From positions 310,001 to 374,000 of the forward strand of contig NZ_CP019631.1 of NCBI RefSeq assembly GCF_001999245.1: a DNA stretch of 64,000 nucleotides, given 5' to 3'. This DNA is from Roseibium algicola. Lineage in GTDB: Bacteria; Pseudomonadota; Alphaproteobacteria; Rhizobiales; Stappiaceae. Each line of letters starts with the position of its first letter. The first letter of the stretch is position 1. The position numbers and the translations under genes are program-made. Positions 7,825 to 16,465 of the stretch are shown here, piece after piece. The notes under the pieces are model-generated. The model saw only the letters and a program-made list of their open reading frames with translations, had not been told where the DNA came from and ran no database searches.

Positions 7825-9141
7825 ATGAGCAAGTTACACGGCGAGGCGGAAGCCTTGGACGAAGTGGATCATGTTCTCGGAGAAGAATATGAACACACGC
7901 CGGTCCCGATGTCGGCCCGCAGGAGCACCTTTTCGGTCACGACCGTCTGGATCGGTTTTCCAATGATCATCACCGGCGCCATGACCGGGTCCCTCCTGGT
8001 TCTGGGCATGGGTTTCACAAATGCGGTCTGGGCCATGCTCCTGGGCAACCTGATCATGTTTGCCTATGTCGGCCTGCTGGGAGTTCTGGGCACGCGCAGG
8101 GGCATGAATTTCGCACTTCTCGCCAGCGTGGTCTTCGGACGGAAGGGATACATGCTTGCCTCCGGCCTGCTGTCGACCTTGCTGCTCGGCTGGTACGCTG
8201 TGCAAACCGGCATCACGGGATCCTTGATCAGCTCGGCCTACGAGCTGAACTATGTCGCGATGACCGTGATCGCCGGCCTGCTTTACATCGGCATCACCTT
8301 CGTCGGGGTACACGGTCTTCACCTGATCGGGCTGGTGTCGGTGCCCTTGTTCGTGCTGCTTGGCGGCTGGGTGGTTGCCGACAGCCTGTCGACGACAAGC
8401 TGGGCGGAAATCGCGGCTTATCCCGGCAACAACGGCGCGGCGACCATGTCCATGGGTGTCGGACTGACAGTGGTCATCGCCCTGTTCATCGATGCCGGGA
8501 CAGTGACGGCGGACTTCAACCGTTGGGCAAAGGATACCAAGGCATCCGTCATCGCAACGTTCAGCGCCTTTCCGTTCGCCAACATGTGCGCCATGCTGGT
8601 CGGAGGGATCATGACGGCAGCCCTTGCGGTTCCCGATGCCAATCCCTTCGGCACGGACAACATGTTCGGCTACATGAACGGCAAGCAGCTGACTTTTCTC
8701 AGTGTCCTTGCCTTCCTCTTTCTCTACTGCAATCTCGGCTCTGTCTGCGCTCATTGCCTTTACAATGCCGCGACCGGCTGGTCGCGTATTCTCAACAGCC
8801 GCATGCGGTTGATGGCGGTTGTCCTGGGTGTCATCGGTATCGTCATTGCCGCCGGCAACGTCTGGGCGTTCTTCATCCAGTGGCTTTCCCTGCTCGGCAT
8901 CCTGGTTCCGCCGATCGGCGCGATCATTCTGGTTGACCAGTATCTGCAGCGCCGCAACGCCACGATCGACCGTGACTGGCGCCCAACCGCATTCGCTGCC
9001 TGGGCGGCCGGTTCCATCGTTGCGGTGATCGTCGAGTTCTATGCACCGCAGTTTTCGACGGCAATTTCCGCAGGGCTTGCCGGTGGGGTTGCCTACCTCC
9101 TGTTCAACCGGATGCCAGAGGCCGCAAGGGCCGGTGCCTGA
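7825..9141 (+). CDS. NCS1-family permease (cytosine permease CodB-like)
   Basis: A 438-residue membrane protein with about 12 hydrophobic segments. After a hydrophilic N-terminus, the first membrane span holds the NCS1-like GFPMIITGAMTGSLL segment. Further motifs include GLLGVLGTRRGMNF and DFNRWAKDTKAS (residues ~231-242). NCS1 proteins import nucleobases, hydantoins, allantoin and thiamine-like compounds with cations. A GAGGGG ribosome-binding site precedes the ATG. It follows the attenuated leader and precedes a hydrolase and amiCR, so I infer uptake of an amide or amide-releasing compound. The substrate is not determined by sequence. Confidence 0.8.
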   Translation: MSKLHGEAEALDEVDHVLGEEYEHTPVPMSARRSTFSVTTVWIGFPMIITGAMTGSLLVLGMGFTNAVWAMLLGNLIMFAYVGLLGVLGTRRGMNFALLASVVFGRKGYMLASGLLSTLLLGWYAVQTGITGSLISSAYELNYVAMTVIAGLLYIGITFVGVHGLHLIGLVSVPLFVLLGGWVVADSLSTTSWAEIAAYPGNNGAATMSMGVGLTVVIALFIDAGTVTADFNRWAKDTKASVIATFSAFPFANMCAMLVGGIMTAALAVPDANPFGTDNMFGYMNGKQLTFLSVLAFLFLYCNLGSVCAHCLYNAATGWSRILNSRMRLMAVVLGVIGIVIAAGNVWAFFIQWLSLLGILVPPIGAIILVDQYLQRRNATIDRDWRPTAFAAWAAGSIVAVIVEFYAPQFSTAISAGLAGGVAYLLFNRMPEAARAGA

Positions 9142-9148
9142 CCCATTT

Positions 9149-9168
9149 CCGGCGGCTTAGGCCGCCGG
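9149..9168 (+). repeat. Intergenic hairpin between permease and hydrolase genes
   Basis: CCGGCGGC-TTAG-GCCGCCGG, a perfect 8-bp stem with a tetraloop and no T tract. It is more likely an RNA-stabilising or processing hairpin in the operon mRNA than a terminator. A similar GC-rich hairpin follows the next gene. Confidence 0.5.
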
Positions 9169-9198
9169 ACAATACCAAAAACCAGAGGATAGCCTTCC

Positions 9199-10221
9199 AT
9201 GGCGGACTACGAAATTTACGAACTGGGTGACTTCACCTTTCAGAGCGGCGCAACGCTTCGCGAGTGCAAGCTCGCCTACAAGACCTTCGGCAAGCTCAAC
9301 GCGGCGAAGGACAACGTCATCGTTTACCCGACCTGGTATTCCGGCCAGCACGTCGACAACGAATGGTTGGTTGGCAAGGGCATGGCGCTGGATCCCGATA
9401 AGTATTTCATCGTGATTCCGAACATGTTCGGCAACGGCTTGTCATCTTCGCCGTCCAACACGCCCGAGCCCTACAACGCGGCGCGGTTTCCGAAAGTGAC
9501 CGCCTATGACAACGTCCGCGCACAGCACCAGCTCATGACACAGAAGTTCGGTGTCGAGCGCATCAAGATGGTCACGGGCTGGTCCATGGGGGCCCTGCAG
9601 ACCTTCCACTGGGGCGCGATGTATCCCGACATGGTCGAGAGGATCGTGCCGTTTTGCGGGTCCGCCAAATGCTCCCGGCACAACTTCGTGTTCCTGGAGG
9701 GGGTGAAAGCGGCCCTGACAGCCGATGCCGCCTTTCTGGAAGGCTGGTACGAGAAAAAGCCGGAACGAGGGCTTCGGGCGATGGCGCGTGTCTATGCCGG
9801 TTGGGGTTTCTCGCAATCCTTCTACCGGGAAGAGCTGGACCTGAAGACGCTTGGATATTCCTCGCTGGAGGATTTCCTGGTTGCGTTCTGGGAAGGATTT
9901 TTCCTTCCCAAGGACGCCAACAACCTGCTGGCCATGCTCTGGACCTGGCAGAATGGCGATATCAGCGCCAACGACATCTACCATGGCGATTACAAGAAGG
10001 CGCTGGGGGCAATACAATCGAAGGCATATGTGATGCCCGGCCGAACGGATCTATACTTCCCGCCGGAAGACAGCGAAATCGAAGTCGCGAACATGCCGAA
10101 TGCGACGTTGATTCCGATTGAATCCATATGGGGACATTTTGCAGGTGGGCCGGGCACCAGCCCGGTTGATGTGGCGTTTCTGGACGGGAAGCTGAAGGAA
10201 ATACTTGCGGGTAGTGCCTGA
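9199..10221 (+). CDS. Alpha/beta-fold hydrolase, MetX (homoserine acetyltransferase)-like family
   Basis: 340 residues with an alpha/beta-hydrolase plan: the nucleophile elbow GWSMGA (Ser about residue 133), an acid in GRTDLYFPPED and a histidine in WGHFAGG. The opening strands (FTFQSGATLRECKLAYKTFG) match the MetX-like family. True MetX is unlikely given the setting, since the gene lies between an NCS1 permease and amiC. The family also includes hydrolases of esters and amides. I infer hydrolysis of the substrate imported by the permease, perhaps releasing an amide. Residues point to an active enzyme, but the reaction is unknown. Confidence 0.7.
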   Translation: MADYEIYELGDFTFQSGATLRECKLAYKTFGKLNAAKDNVIVYPTWYSGQHVDNEWLVGKGMALDPDKYFIVIPNMFGNGLSSSPSNTPEPYNAARFPKVTAYDNVRAQHQLMTQKFGVERIKMVTGWSMGALQTFHWGAMYPDMVERIVPFCGSAKCSRHNFVFLEGVKAALTADAAFLEGWYEKKPERGLRAMARVYAGWGFSQSFYREELDLKTLGYSSLEDFLVAFWEGFFLPKDANNLLAMLWTWQNGDISANDIYHGDYKKALGAIQSKAYVMPGRTDLYFPPEDSEIEVANMPNATLIPIESIWGHFAGGPGTSPVDVAFLDGKLKEILAGSA

Positions 10222-10238
10222 CAGGCAAGGCCAGCCCG

Positions 10239-10260
10239 GCCGGCCGCTTTGGCGGCCGGC
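10239..10260 (+). repeat. Intergenic hairpin between hydrolase and amiC
   Basis: Stem GCCGGCCGC (10239-10247) / GCGGCCGGC (10252-10260) with a 4-nt loop. There is no T tract, so it is a mRNA hairpin rather than a terminator, like the one at 9149. Confidence 0.5.
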
Positions 10261-10286
10261 GCAGGACTGAAAGGGGAGAGTTTGGG

Positions 10287-11429
10287 TTGACCAGTTCATG
10301 CAAAACTTCCGAACCGTGGCGCGTCGGTGTGCTGTTCTCGCAGTCCGGCTACATGTCGGTGATCGAGGAAACCCAGTTGCGCGGGACGTTGACGGCGATC
10401 GATGAAATCAATGATAGCGGCGGGATCAACGGACGGCCCATTGAGCCGATTATCTATGACCCGGGTTCGGACTCACGCAACTACGGGCTTCTTGCAAAGA
10501 AGCTTATGGTCGAGGACGGCTGCAGCACGATATTCGGCTGTTACACCTCGTCCAGCCGCAAGGCCGTTCTGCCCGTGGTTGAGCGACTGAACGGCCTGTT
10601 GTGGTATCCGACGCTTTACGAAGGCTTCGAGTTTTCCTCCAACGTGATCTACACGGGAGCAACACCCAACCAGAACAGTGTCCAGCTGTGCCGGATCCTG
10701 ATGGAGCTCTACGGAACGCGGTTTTATTTCGTGGGGTCGGACTACATCTATCCGCGCGAATCCAATCGCATCATGCGGGAGCTGATCCGCAACAACGGCG
10801 GCAGTGTCGTCGGCGAGAGTTATGTCCGGCTGGGAGCGGACAGAAGTTCCTTCGTACCGATCATGCGCGAAATCCGGCAGGTGCAGCCGGACGTGATCTT
10901 CTCCACCGTGGTCGGCAACACGACCACATATCTCTATCAGGCCTATGCCGATCTCGGCATCGACCCGAGAGTGATGCCGATCGCCAGCCTGACAACCACT
11001 GAGGCCGAGATCCGGGCGATGGGATATGATGTCGGCGACGGCCATCTGACCGCCGCTTCCTATTTCCAGGGTGTCGGCAACGACCGTAATGCGACCTTCA
11101 TCGACCGTTACAAGAAGCGCTACGGCGAGGACGAGCCGACCAACATGTGTCTGGAGGCGTCCTATTTCCAGGTGAATGTCTTCGCCAAGACCCTTGCCGA
11201 GACCAACTCCATGGACACCTCGATGATCCGCCAGTCGGTCATGGGATCGGAATTCGATGCCCCGCAGGGCGAAGTTTCCATCAACCCCGTGTGGGGCCAT
11301 GCCGACCTGTGGACCCGCATCGGCCGCGCGAACCGCAGCGGCCAGTTCGATATCGTTTTTGAATCGCCCTCCAGCGTGAAGGCGGATCCTTACTTGATTG
11401 GGTACGGCCGATGCCTCGAATACAGCTGA
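10287..11429 (+). CDS. amiC: AmiC-like amide sensor, negative regulator of AmiR
   Basis: 380 residues of the periplasmic-binding-protein type I fold, without a signal peptide, starting from TTG (GGGGAG upstream). The body (VGVLFSQSGYMSVIEETQLRG) is close to the Urt/amide-binding family. In the Pseudomonas aeruginosa system AmiC is a cytoplasmic member of this fold that sequesters the antiterminator AmiR and releases it on binding amide. The gene runs directly into amiR, and lack of export fits sensing rather than transport. Its exported paralogue at 12363 shares motifs such as YTSSSRKAVLPV versus YTSASRKAVLPV, suggesting duplication of the receptor into sensor and transporter copies. Confidence 0.85.
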   Translation: MTSSCKTSEPWRVGVLFSQSGYMSVIEETQLRGTLTAIDEINDSGGINGRPIEPIIYDPGSDSRNYGLLAKKLMVEDGCSTIFGCYTSSSRKAVLPVVERLNGLLWYPTLYEGFEFSSNVIYTGATPNQNSVQLCRILMELYGTRFYFVGSDYIYPRESNRIMRELIRNNGGSVVGESYVRLGADRSSFVPIMREIRQVQPDVIFSTVVGNTTTYLYQAYADLGIDPRVMPIASLTTTEAEIRAMGYDVGDGHLTAASYFQGVGNDRNATFIDRYKKRYGEDEPTNMCLEASYFQVNVFAKTLAETNSMDTSMIRQSVMGSEFDAPQGEVSINPVWGHADLWTRIGRANRSGQFDIVFESPSSVKADPYLIGYGRCLEYS

Positions 11430-11485
11430 CACAAACCTCCCGAAGAACCTGGACAAACAAGCAGACAACCGGGGAGACACTGGAA

Positions 11486-12142
11486 ATGGACACAACCGCG
11501 GCGGCCAAGACGACCAAGCGTCCGCTTTCGCAACGAACGTCGGCAGCGGCTGCCATGCGCAAGAACGCCACCGCGACAACTCCGCATCAGAACCTCAGGA
11601 TCGCGGTTATCGTCGAACCCGATGAGGATGGCGAACGCCTGATCCGGGAGTTGCAGCGCCTGCGTTGCGAGGTGCGCCATATCTGGCCGATCCCGCCGCA
11701 GTTGCCTGTCGATTGCGATCTTGTGTTCTGCACGCTGGTCGAGGACATGCCCAAACGTATCCCCTGGTTGCCGGGAGAGCCGGAAGCCGGTCTGGTGTTG
11801 GTGGATCGCGGTGTCAGCAATCTGGATCTCAAGCTGATCCATAATTGCGCTGCCCATGGCGTGCTGCACTATCCGGTCGTCCAGCGCGCGGTCCAGACTT
11901 GCGTCGCTCTGGCGCGCGAGCACTTTCTTTACGAGCGTCGACTAAGAAACCGGATCGATAAACTTGACGAAAATCTCAGAACAATGCGCCTTGTTGAGCG
12001 TGCAAAGTCTCTGTTGGTTCGCGTCAAGAATGTAAGCGAAGAGGAAGCTTACAACTATTTGCGTCGACAGGCGATGGAACGGCGCGTAACTATCGGCGCA
12101 GTTGCAAATGCGATAATTGACTCGCACGAACTTCTTAGCTAA
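11486..12142 (+). CDS. amiR: AmiR-like ANTAR-domain transcription antiterminator
   Basis: About 218 residues. An atypical receiver-like N-terminal half (LRIAVIVEPDEDGERLIREL) leads through a helical linker to a C-terminal ANTAR domain (last ~60 residues: RLVERAKSLLVRVKNVSEEEAYNYLRRQA... region). ANTAR domains bind paired hexaloop RNA hairpins and prevent termination. ATG 11486 is preferred (GGGGAG/GGAA upstream); ATG 11411, overlapping amiC, is the alternative. Known AmiR proteins lack phosphorylation and are held by AmiC. Candidate targets are the leaders at 7645 and 12158. The promoter of the next operon lies over the 3' end of this gene. Confidence 0.88.
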   Translation: MDTTAAAKTTKRPLSQRTSAAAAMRKNATATTPHQNLRIAVIVEPDEDGERLIRELQRLRCEVRHIWPIPPQLPVDCDLVFCTLVEDMPKRIPWLPGEPEAGLVLVDRGVSNLDLKLIHNCAAHGVLHYPVVQRAVQTCVALAREHFLYERRLRNRIDKLDENLRTMRLVERAKSLLVRVKNVSEEEAYNYLRRQAMERRVTIGAVANAIIDSHELLS

Positions 12143-12145
12143 TCT
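12117..12145 (+). promoter_or_regulatory. Promoter of the amide transporter/amidase operon
   Basis: TTGACT (12117-12122), a 17-bp spacer and TAATCT (12140-12145), overlapping the last codons and stop of amiR. The predicted start is about 12152, six bases before the first leader hairpin, the same geometry as the promoter at 7610. Confidence 0.6.
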
Positions 12146-12157
12146 TTCAGAGTTATT

Positions 12158-12196
12158 CGTGGCAACAGCGCCACGTACATCCGGGTAAAAGAGCCC
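12158..12196 (+). promoter_or_regulatory. Candidate ANTAR-responsive RNA element (leader 2, unit 1)
   Basis: Hairpin A is CGTGGC-AACAGC-GCCACG (12158-12175), six pairs and a hexaloop. A weaker hairpin B, GGGT-AAAAGA-GCCC (12183-12196), also has a hexaloop and uses bases that form the 5' arm of the next terminator. The two structures are therefore mutually exclusive, as expected for antitermination. Both loops start with A but carry A, not G, at position 4, so the match to the ANTAR consensus is imperfect. The stem and loop start of A resemble the second hairpin of leader 1. Confidence 0.5.
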
Positions 12197-12231
12197 CACG
12201 GTTTTCGTCTTGGCGGAACGTGGGGTTTTTT
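12194..12231 (+). terminator. First intrinsic terminator in leader 2
   Basis: CCCCACG (12194-12200) pairs with CGTGGGG (12219-12225), followed by six Ts. It lies after the amiR stop codon and 130 bp upstream of the transporter operon, so it can act both as end of the first operon and as an attenuator. Confidence 0.75.
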
Positions 12232-12233
12232 GT

Positions 12234-12275
12234 TGTCTGAAATTCAGACATTTCCCTCAGCGGCACCATAGCCGC
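12234..12275 (+). promoter_or_regulatory. Second hairpin pair in leader 2
   Basis: TGTCTG-AAATT-CAGACA (12234-12250) has a 6-bp stem and 5-nt loop. GCGGC-ACCATA-GCCGC (12260-12275) has a 5-bp stem and hexaloop starting with A. They precede a second terminator. The arrangement hairpin-hairpin-terminator repeats that of unit 1, but the loops fit the ANTAR consensus poorly. Confidence 0.4.
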
Positions 12276-12300
12276 GTTCACAAAAATCAGAGGCGACGAT

Positions 12301-12345
12301 GCCCCGAACGAGCTGCCGCAGGGCAGGGCGGACGGGGCTTTTTTT
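12301..12345 (+). terminator. Second intrinsic terminator in leader 2
   Basis: GCCCCG (12301-12306) pairs with CGGGGC (12333-12338), with an inner CTGCC-GCAG-GGCAG hairpin and seven Ts. It ends 18 bp before the start codon of the binding-protein gene, so the operon can be expressed only if it is read through. Confidence 0.75.
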
Positions 12346-12362
12346 GTTTATGGAGCAGCAAC

Positions 12363-13610
12363 GTGAAAACCAACAGGCGCAATTTTCTTCTCGGGTCGGC
12401 CGCTTTCGGGGCAGCCGGTCTCGGCACCTTCCCGCATATCTGGAGCAAGAACAGCGGACTGGCGCGCGCCGCCGGCGGCCAGATCAAGGTGGGGGTTCTG
12501 TTCTCCCTGACCGGGACGACTGCGATTATCGAAGAGTCGCTCAACAAGGCGACGATCATGGCGATCGAGGAAATCAACGCCGCCGGCGGTGTCAACGGCA
12601 TGGAGATCGTTCCGGTGGTTGAGGACCCGGCTTCTGATCCGGCGACTTTCGCGGAAAAGGCGCGCAAGCTTGTCCTCCAGGACAAATGCGTTTCGGTCTT
12701 CGGCTCCTATACCTCGGCCAGCCGGAAGGCCGTGCTGCCCGTGTTCGAAAAGCGGGACAATCTCTATTGGTATCCGACCCTCTACGAGGGCCGCGAGTGC
12801 TCGAAGAATGTCATTTACACAGGTGCTGTTCCCAATCAGCAGCAGGACGAGTTCGTGCCCTGGCTGGTGAAGAATTTCGGCAAACGCTGGTACCTGATCG
12901 GGTCGAATTACATCTATCCGAAGGAAGAGAACAACTACTGCAAGAAGTTGCTGGCCGAACTTGGAGCCGAAGTCGTTCACGAGGAATATGTGCCGCTCGG
13001 CCATTCGGAATTCTCGTCCGTCATCAACAAGCTGAAGGCGGAAAAGCCGGACGTGATCTTCTCGACGGTGGTCGGCGATTCCGTTGTCGCCCTGCACCGA
13101 CAGTATCATGCGGCCGGTCTCGACCCGGAAAAGATGCCAATGGCGAGCCTGACCACCTCGGAAAACGAAGTGGCGGCGATGGGCGGTGCCGCTGCCGCGG
13201 GGCATTTCACCTCCGCACCATATTTCATGGTCTGGGATTCACCGGAAAACCAGAAATTCGTAGAGGCCTACAAGTCCCGCTGGGGCGGCGACAAGGTCAC
13301 GCATTTCGTCTCCGAGCCGTCCTATTTCCAGGTGCATCTGTTCAAGCAGGCCGTCGAGAAACTGTCGCCGGACGATATCGATCCGACCACCATCCGCGAG
13401 GCCGTCAAGGGCGAGCAGTTCAACGCGCCGCAGGGACTGGTCAAGATCGAGGGCGAGAACCTTCATACTTGGCTGAGACCGAAGATCGGCCAGTGCAAGT
13501 CGGATGGCCAGTTCGAGATCCTGCAACAGTCCGCCGACTGGCTGGAGCCCATTCCCTACAAGGCCTACGACGGCCAGGTCTGCACCGCTGACGGTCTGAA
13601 GAGCAGCTGA
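12363..13610 (+). CDS. Amide/urea-type ABC transporter substrate-binding protein
   Basis: 415 residues from GTG 12363 (GGAG 7 bp upstream). Earlier starts would place the coding region across the terminator. The N-terminus has a twin-arginine-type signal (NRRNFLLGSAAFG). The mature part is a type I periplasmic-binding protein close to UrtA/FmdD: KVGVLFSLTGTTAIIEESL, TSASRKAVLPVFE and QFNAPQGLVKI. It heads a five-gene ABC operon followed by amidase, so I infer import of short-chain amides; urea is the main alternative ligand. It is a paralogue of the cytoplasmic sensor AmiC at 10287. Confidence 0.82.
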   Translation: MKTNRRNFLLGSAAFGAAGLGTFPHIWSKNSGLARAAGGQIKVGVLFSLTGTTAIIEESLNKATIMAIEEINAAGGVNGMEIVPVVEDPASDPATFAEKARKLVLQDKCVSVFGSYTSASRKAVLPVFEKRDNLYWYPTLYEGRECSKNVIYTGAVPNQQQDEFVPWLVKNFGKRWYLIGSNYIYPKEENNYCKKLLAELGAEVVHEEYVPLGHSEFSSVINKLKAEKPDVIFSTVVGDSVVALHRQYHAAGLDPEKMPMASLTTSENEVAAMGGAAAAGHFTSAPYFMVWDSPENQKFVEAYKSRWGGDKVTHFVSEPSYFQVHLFKQAVEKLSPDDIDPTTIREAVKGEQFNAPQGLVKIEGENLHTWLRPKIGQCKSDGQFEILQQSADWLEPIPYKAYDGQVCTADGLKSS

Positions 13611-13690
13611 CGCGCGCAAACGGGTGGCGTGTCGTCACGCCGCCCGGCTTTTCCGTGACCTGATGTTTTCCAGACCTTGAAGGCTTGCAG

Positions 13691-14560
13691 ATGGAACTTG
13701 TCGTCTCCCAACTCCTGACCGGCCTCAGTATCGCTTCGATCCTGATGCTGGTCGCCCTTGGCCTCGCCGTCATTTACGGCGTGACCGGGGTCATCAATCT
13801 CGCGCATGGCGAATTCGTCATGCTGGGCGCCTATTGCGCCTGGTTTCTGCAGTCCCAGCTTGGCATGGGATTGCTGGAAAGCCTGATCCCGATCTTTTTC
13901 ATTCTTGCGGTGTTCGGTTGGGCCGTGGAAGCCCTGGTCATCCGCCATCTCTACGACCGGCCGCTCGACACCATCCTGGCGACCTGGGGCATTGGCGTGA
14001 TGGCGCAGCAGGCGATCCGGCTGATTGCCGGTGGCGAGCTGCGTTATGTCGAGATCCCGGCGTTCCTCAGTGGCAGCGTGTCCCTGTTCGGCGCGAGCGA
14101 GTCCGCCTACCGGCTGTTCATCCTCGGTCTTGCGCTGGTCCTCTTCGGGCTCACCTGGGTCATCTACCGGCGCACCAGCTTCGGGCTGAAACTGCGCGCG
14201 ATTACCCAGAACCGGGAGATCGCCTCCAGCTTCGGCATCAATTCCGCCCGCATCTATCGGTCGACCTTCGCCTATGGCGCCGGCATCGCCGGTCTCGCCG
14301 GTGCGCTCGTGTCGCCGCTGAAGAGCGTCTCTCCGGAAATGGGGACGACCTACGTTGTCGACGCCTTCATGGTGGTTGTCCTTGGTGGTGCCCAGAGCCT
14401 GCTCGGCACTGTCGCAAGCTCCGGGATCCTGGGTGAACTTTCGGGTTTCCTGGCCTTCCACAGCAACGACACCCTGGCCAAGGCGCTGGTCCTGCTGGCG
14501 ATCGTCATCCTCATCCGCTTTCGGCCCGAAGGCCTGTTCTCGACCCGTGTGCGCTCGTGA
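13691..14560 (+). CDS. Branched-chain/urea-type ABC transporter permease (UrtB/LivH-like)
   Basis: 289 residues from ATG 13691, polytopic. Motifs are GLAVIYGVTGVINLAHGEF near the N-terminus and the LivH/UrtB loop around TSFGLKLRAITQNREIASSFG, with a GAGIAGLAGALVSPL span following. Second gene of the amide transporter operon, 80 bp after the binding protein. It forms the heterodimeric channel with the next gene. Sequence alone does not tell urea, amide and amino-acid transporters apart; the amidase context favours amides. Confidence 0.82.
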   Translation: MELVVSQLLTGLSIASILMLVALGLAVIYGVTGVINLAHGEFVMLGAYCAWFLQSQLGMGLLESLIPIFFILAVFGWAVEALVIRHLYDRPLDTILATWGIGVMAQQAIRLIAGGELRYVEIPAFLSGSVSLFGASESAYRLFILGLALVLFGLTWVIYRRTSFGLKLRAITQNREIASSFGINSARIYRSTFAYGAGIAGLAGALVSPLKSVSPEMGTTYVVDAFMVVVLGGAQSLLGTVASSGILGELSGFLAFHSNDTLAKALVLLAIVILIRFRPEGLFSTRVRS

Positions 14561-14588
14561 TCACGGCCGGAAAAAGGATCGCAATTCA

Positions 14589-15707
14589 ATGAACCTGACT
14601 GGAAAATCAACACCACGGCTGGTGCTCTATCTGGCGTTTTGTGCAGCCATCTTGCTCGTGCCGTCCGTGCTGGACGATGCGTTTCTCCTGAACAAATATT
14701 CCCGCTACCTGGTCTTCGCCATCCTGGCAGTCTCGCTCAGTCTCTCCTGGGGCTACGCCGGAATTCTCAATCTCGGCCAGGCAGCCACCTTTGGCCTCGG
14801 GTCCTATGCCATGGCCATGGGCCTCAAGCTTCGCACCGTGCCGGTACATACCGGCAGCGAAGGGCTTCCGGACTTCATGGTCTGGAACAATGTCACCGAA
14901 CTGCCTTGGTTCTGGGCGCCGTTTCACTCCATGACCTTCGCCATTCTGGCGGGGCTCCTGATCCCTGCCGCCTTTGCTGCACTGCTCGGCTGGTTCATGT
15001 TTCGCGGGCGCATCACCGGTGTCTATGCGTCGATCATCACTCTGGCGGTGCTGGTGGTGGTCAATCTCCTGATCATCGATCAGCAGCGCTACACCGGCGG
15101 CTTCAACGGCATCACGGATCTCGCCCAGTTCGAAGTGGCCGGTTTCTTCTTCGATGCCTATTCCGCGACAACCTATTACCTGGTCGCGCTGTGCCTGTGT
15201 GTCGTGCTGCTCCTGTCGCTCGCGGTTACTCGCAGCAAGACCGGCATGATCCTGCAAGCGATCCGCGATCAGGAAAACCGGGTCCGCTTTTTCGGCTACG
15301 ACGTCGCGCTCTATCAGATCTTCGTTTTCTCGCTGTCGGCCGGCATCGCCGGTCTGGCAGGCATGCTCTACACGATCGTGATGGAATTCGCCTCGCCGAC
15401 ATTCCTTAGCGTGCCGCTCAGTCTTTCCGTGGTGATCTGGGTCGCCGTGGGCGGCCGGCAGAGCCTTCTGGGGGCTGCCATCGGAGCCCTGATCGTGACC
15501 GGCGTCCAGGGTGCCCTGTCGGAATCCGAAGTCTTCCTGGAAAGCTGGATGCTGATCATGGGGGGCCTGTTCGTACTCGCTGTCCTGTTTCTGCCGAAAG
15601 GCATTGCAGGTGCCGTCTCGATGGCCGTCGACCGGCTGCCCTTTTTCGCCGGCAGCGCCAGGAAATCCGCGAGCAATGTCATGAAAACCACGGAGGCGGC
15701 GTCATGA
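14589..15707 (+). CDS. Branched-chain/urea-type ABC transporter permease (UrtC/LivM-like)
   Basis: 372 residues from ATG 14589 (AAGGA upstream). About ten membrane segments. LivM/UrtC motifs are WGYAGILNLGQAATFGLGSY, GRITGVYASIITLAVLVVV and the ATPase-contact loop TKTGMILQAIRDQENRVRF-like segment (RSKTGMILQAIRDQENRV). The stop overlaps the next start by 4 bp (ATGA). Partner of the UrtB-like permease. A longer frame from 14355 exists but its N-terminus overlaps the preceding gene and is not family-like. Confidence 0.82.
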   Translation: MNLTGKSTPRLVLYLAFCAAILLVPSVLDDAFLLNKYSRYLVFAILAVSLSLSWGYAGILNLGQAATFGLGSYAMAMGLKLRTVPVHTGSEGLPDFMVWNNVTELPWFWAPFHSMTFAILAGLLIPAAFAALLGWFMFRGRITGVYASIITLAVLVVVNLLIIDQQRYTGGFNGITDLAQFEVAGFFFDAYSATTYYLVALCLCVVLLLSLAVTRSKTGMILQAIRDQENRVRFFGYDVALYQIFVFSLSAGIAGLAGMLYTIVMEFASPTFLSVPLSLSVVIWVAVGGRQSLLGAAIGALIVTGVQGALSESEVFLESWMLIMGGLFVLAVLFLPKGIAGAVSMAVDRLPFFAGSARKSASNVMKTTEAAS

Positions 15708-16465
15708 AGACGGCAACCGACCACCTCAGCCTTCGGGACGTCAGTGTGTCCTTCGGCGGTTTCCAGGCGATCTCAGGACTATCGCTGGATGTGAACAGCG
15801 GCGAACTGCGGTGCCTGATCGGACCGAACGGTGCTGGCAAGACCACTGCGCTCGACCTGATCTGCGGCAAGACCCGTGTGACCTCAGGCGAGATCCGCTT
15901 CAAGGGGGAGGCGATCCATACCCTGAAGGAATATCAGATCGCCCGCGTCGGTATCGGACGCAAGTTCCAGGTGCCGAGTGTCTTCCGCGAACTGACCGTT
16001 CGGGAAAACCTGAACATCGGTCAATCACGAAACACCGGCGTTCTGGCCAACCTCGTACGTTTCGGCGCAAGTCACGACGACGAGGAAATCGAACGTCTTG
16101 CGGTTCTGGTCGGCCTTCAGGACGATCTCGATCTTGCTGCCGGACATCTGTCTCACGGTCAGACGCAATGGCTGGAGATCGCGCTGATCCTGGCCCAGAA
16201 CCCGACACTCATCCTGATGGACGAGCCGACAGCCGGCATGACCGCGCAGGAAACCGGCAAGACGGCCGAGTTGTTCAACAGGCTGCGGGGCGAGCACACG
16301 CTGATAGTCGTCGAGCACGACATGGGATTCGTGCGCGACATCGCTGAAACCATTTCGGTCATGCACCAGGGCAAGCTGCTTGCCGAAGGTTCGCTGGAGG
16401 AAGTCTCCAGCGACCCGCGGGTGAAGGAAGCATATCTTGGAACGAAGGAGGCCGGCCATGCTTGA
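15704..16465 (+). CDS. ABC transporter ATP-binding protein (UrtD/LivG-like)
   Basis: 253 residues. Walker A is GPNGAGKTT, the signature-region sequence is LSHGQTQWLEIALIL, Walker B is LILMDEPTAGM and the switch is EHDMGFV. The signature is LSHGQ rather than LSGGQ, a variant common in UrtD proteins, which supports a urea/amide transporter over LivG. Overlaps its upstream permease by 4 bp and the downstream ATPase by 8 bp. Works as a heterodimer with the next gene product. Confidence 0.85.
   Translation: MKTATDHLSLRDVSVSFGGFQAISGLSLDVNSGELRCLIGPNGAGKTTALDLICGKTRVTSGEIRFKGEAIHTLKEYQIARVGIGRKFQVPSVFRELTVRENLNIGQSRNTGVLANLVRFGASHDDEEIERLAVLVGLQDDLDLAAGHLSHGQTQWLEIALILAQNPTLILMDEPTAGMTAQETGKTAELFNRLRGEHTLIVVEHDMGFVRDIAETISVMHQGKLLAEGSLEEVSSDPRVKEAYLGTKEAGHA

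Noticed and set aside
12210..12362. Longer start for the amide-binding protein gene at 12210
   Set aside because: It would translate across both leader terminators; the Tat-type signal begins at GTG 12363.
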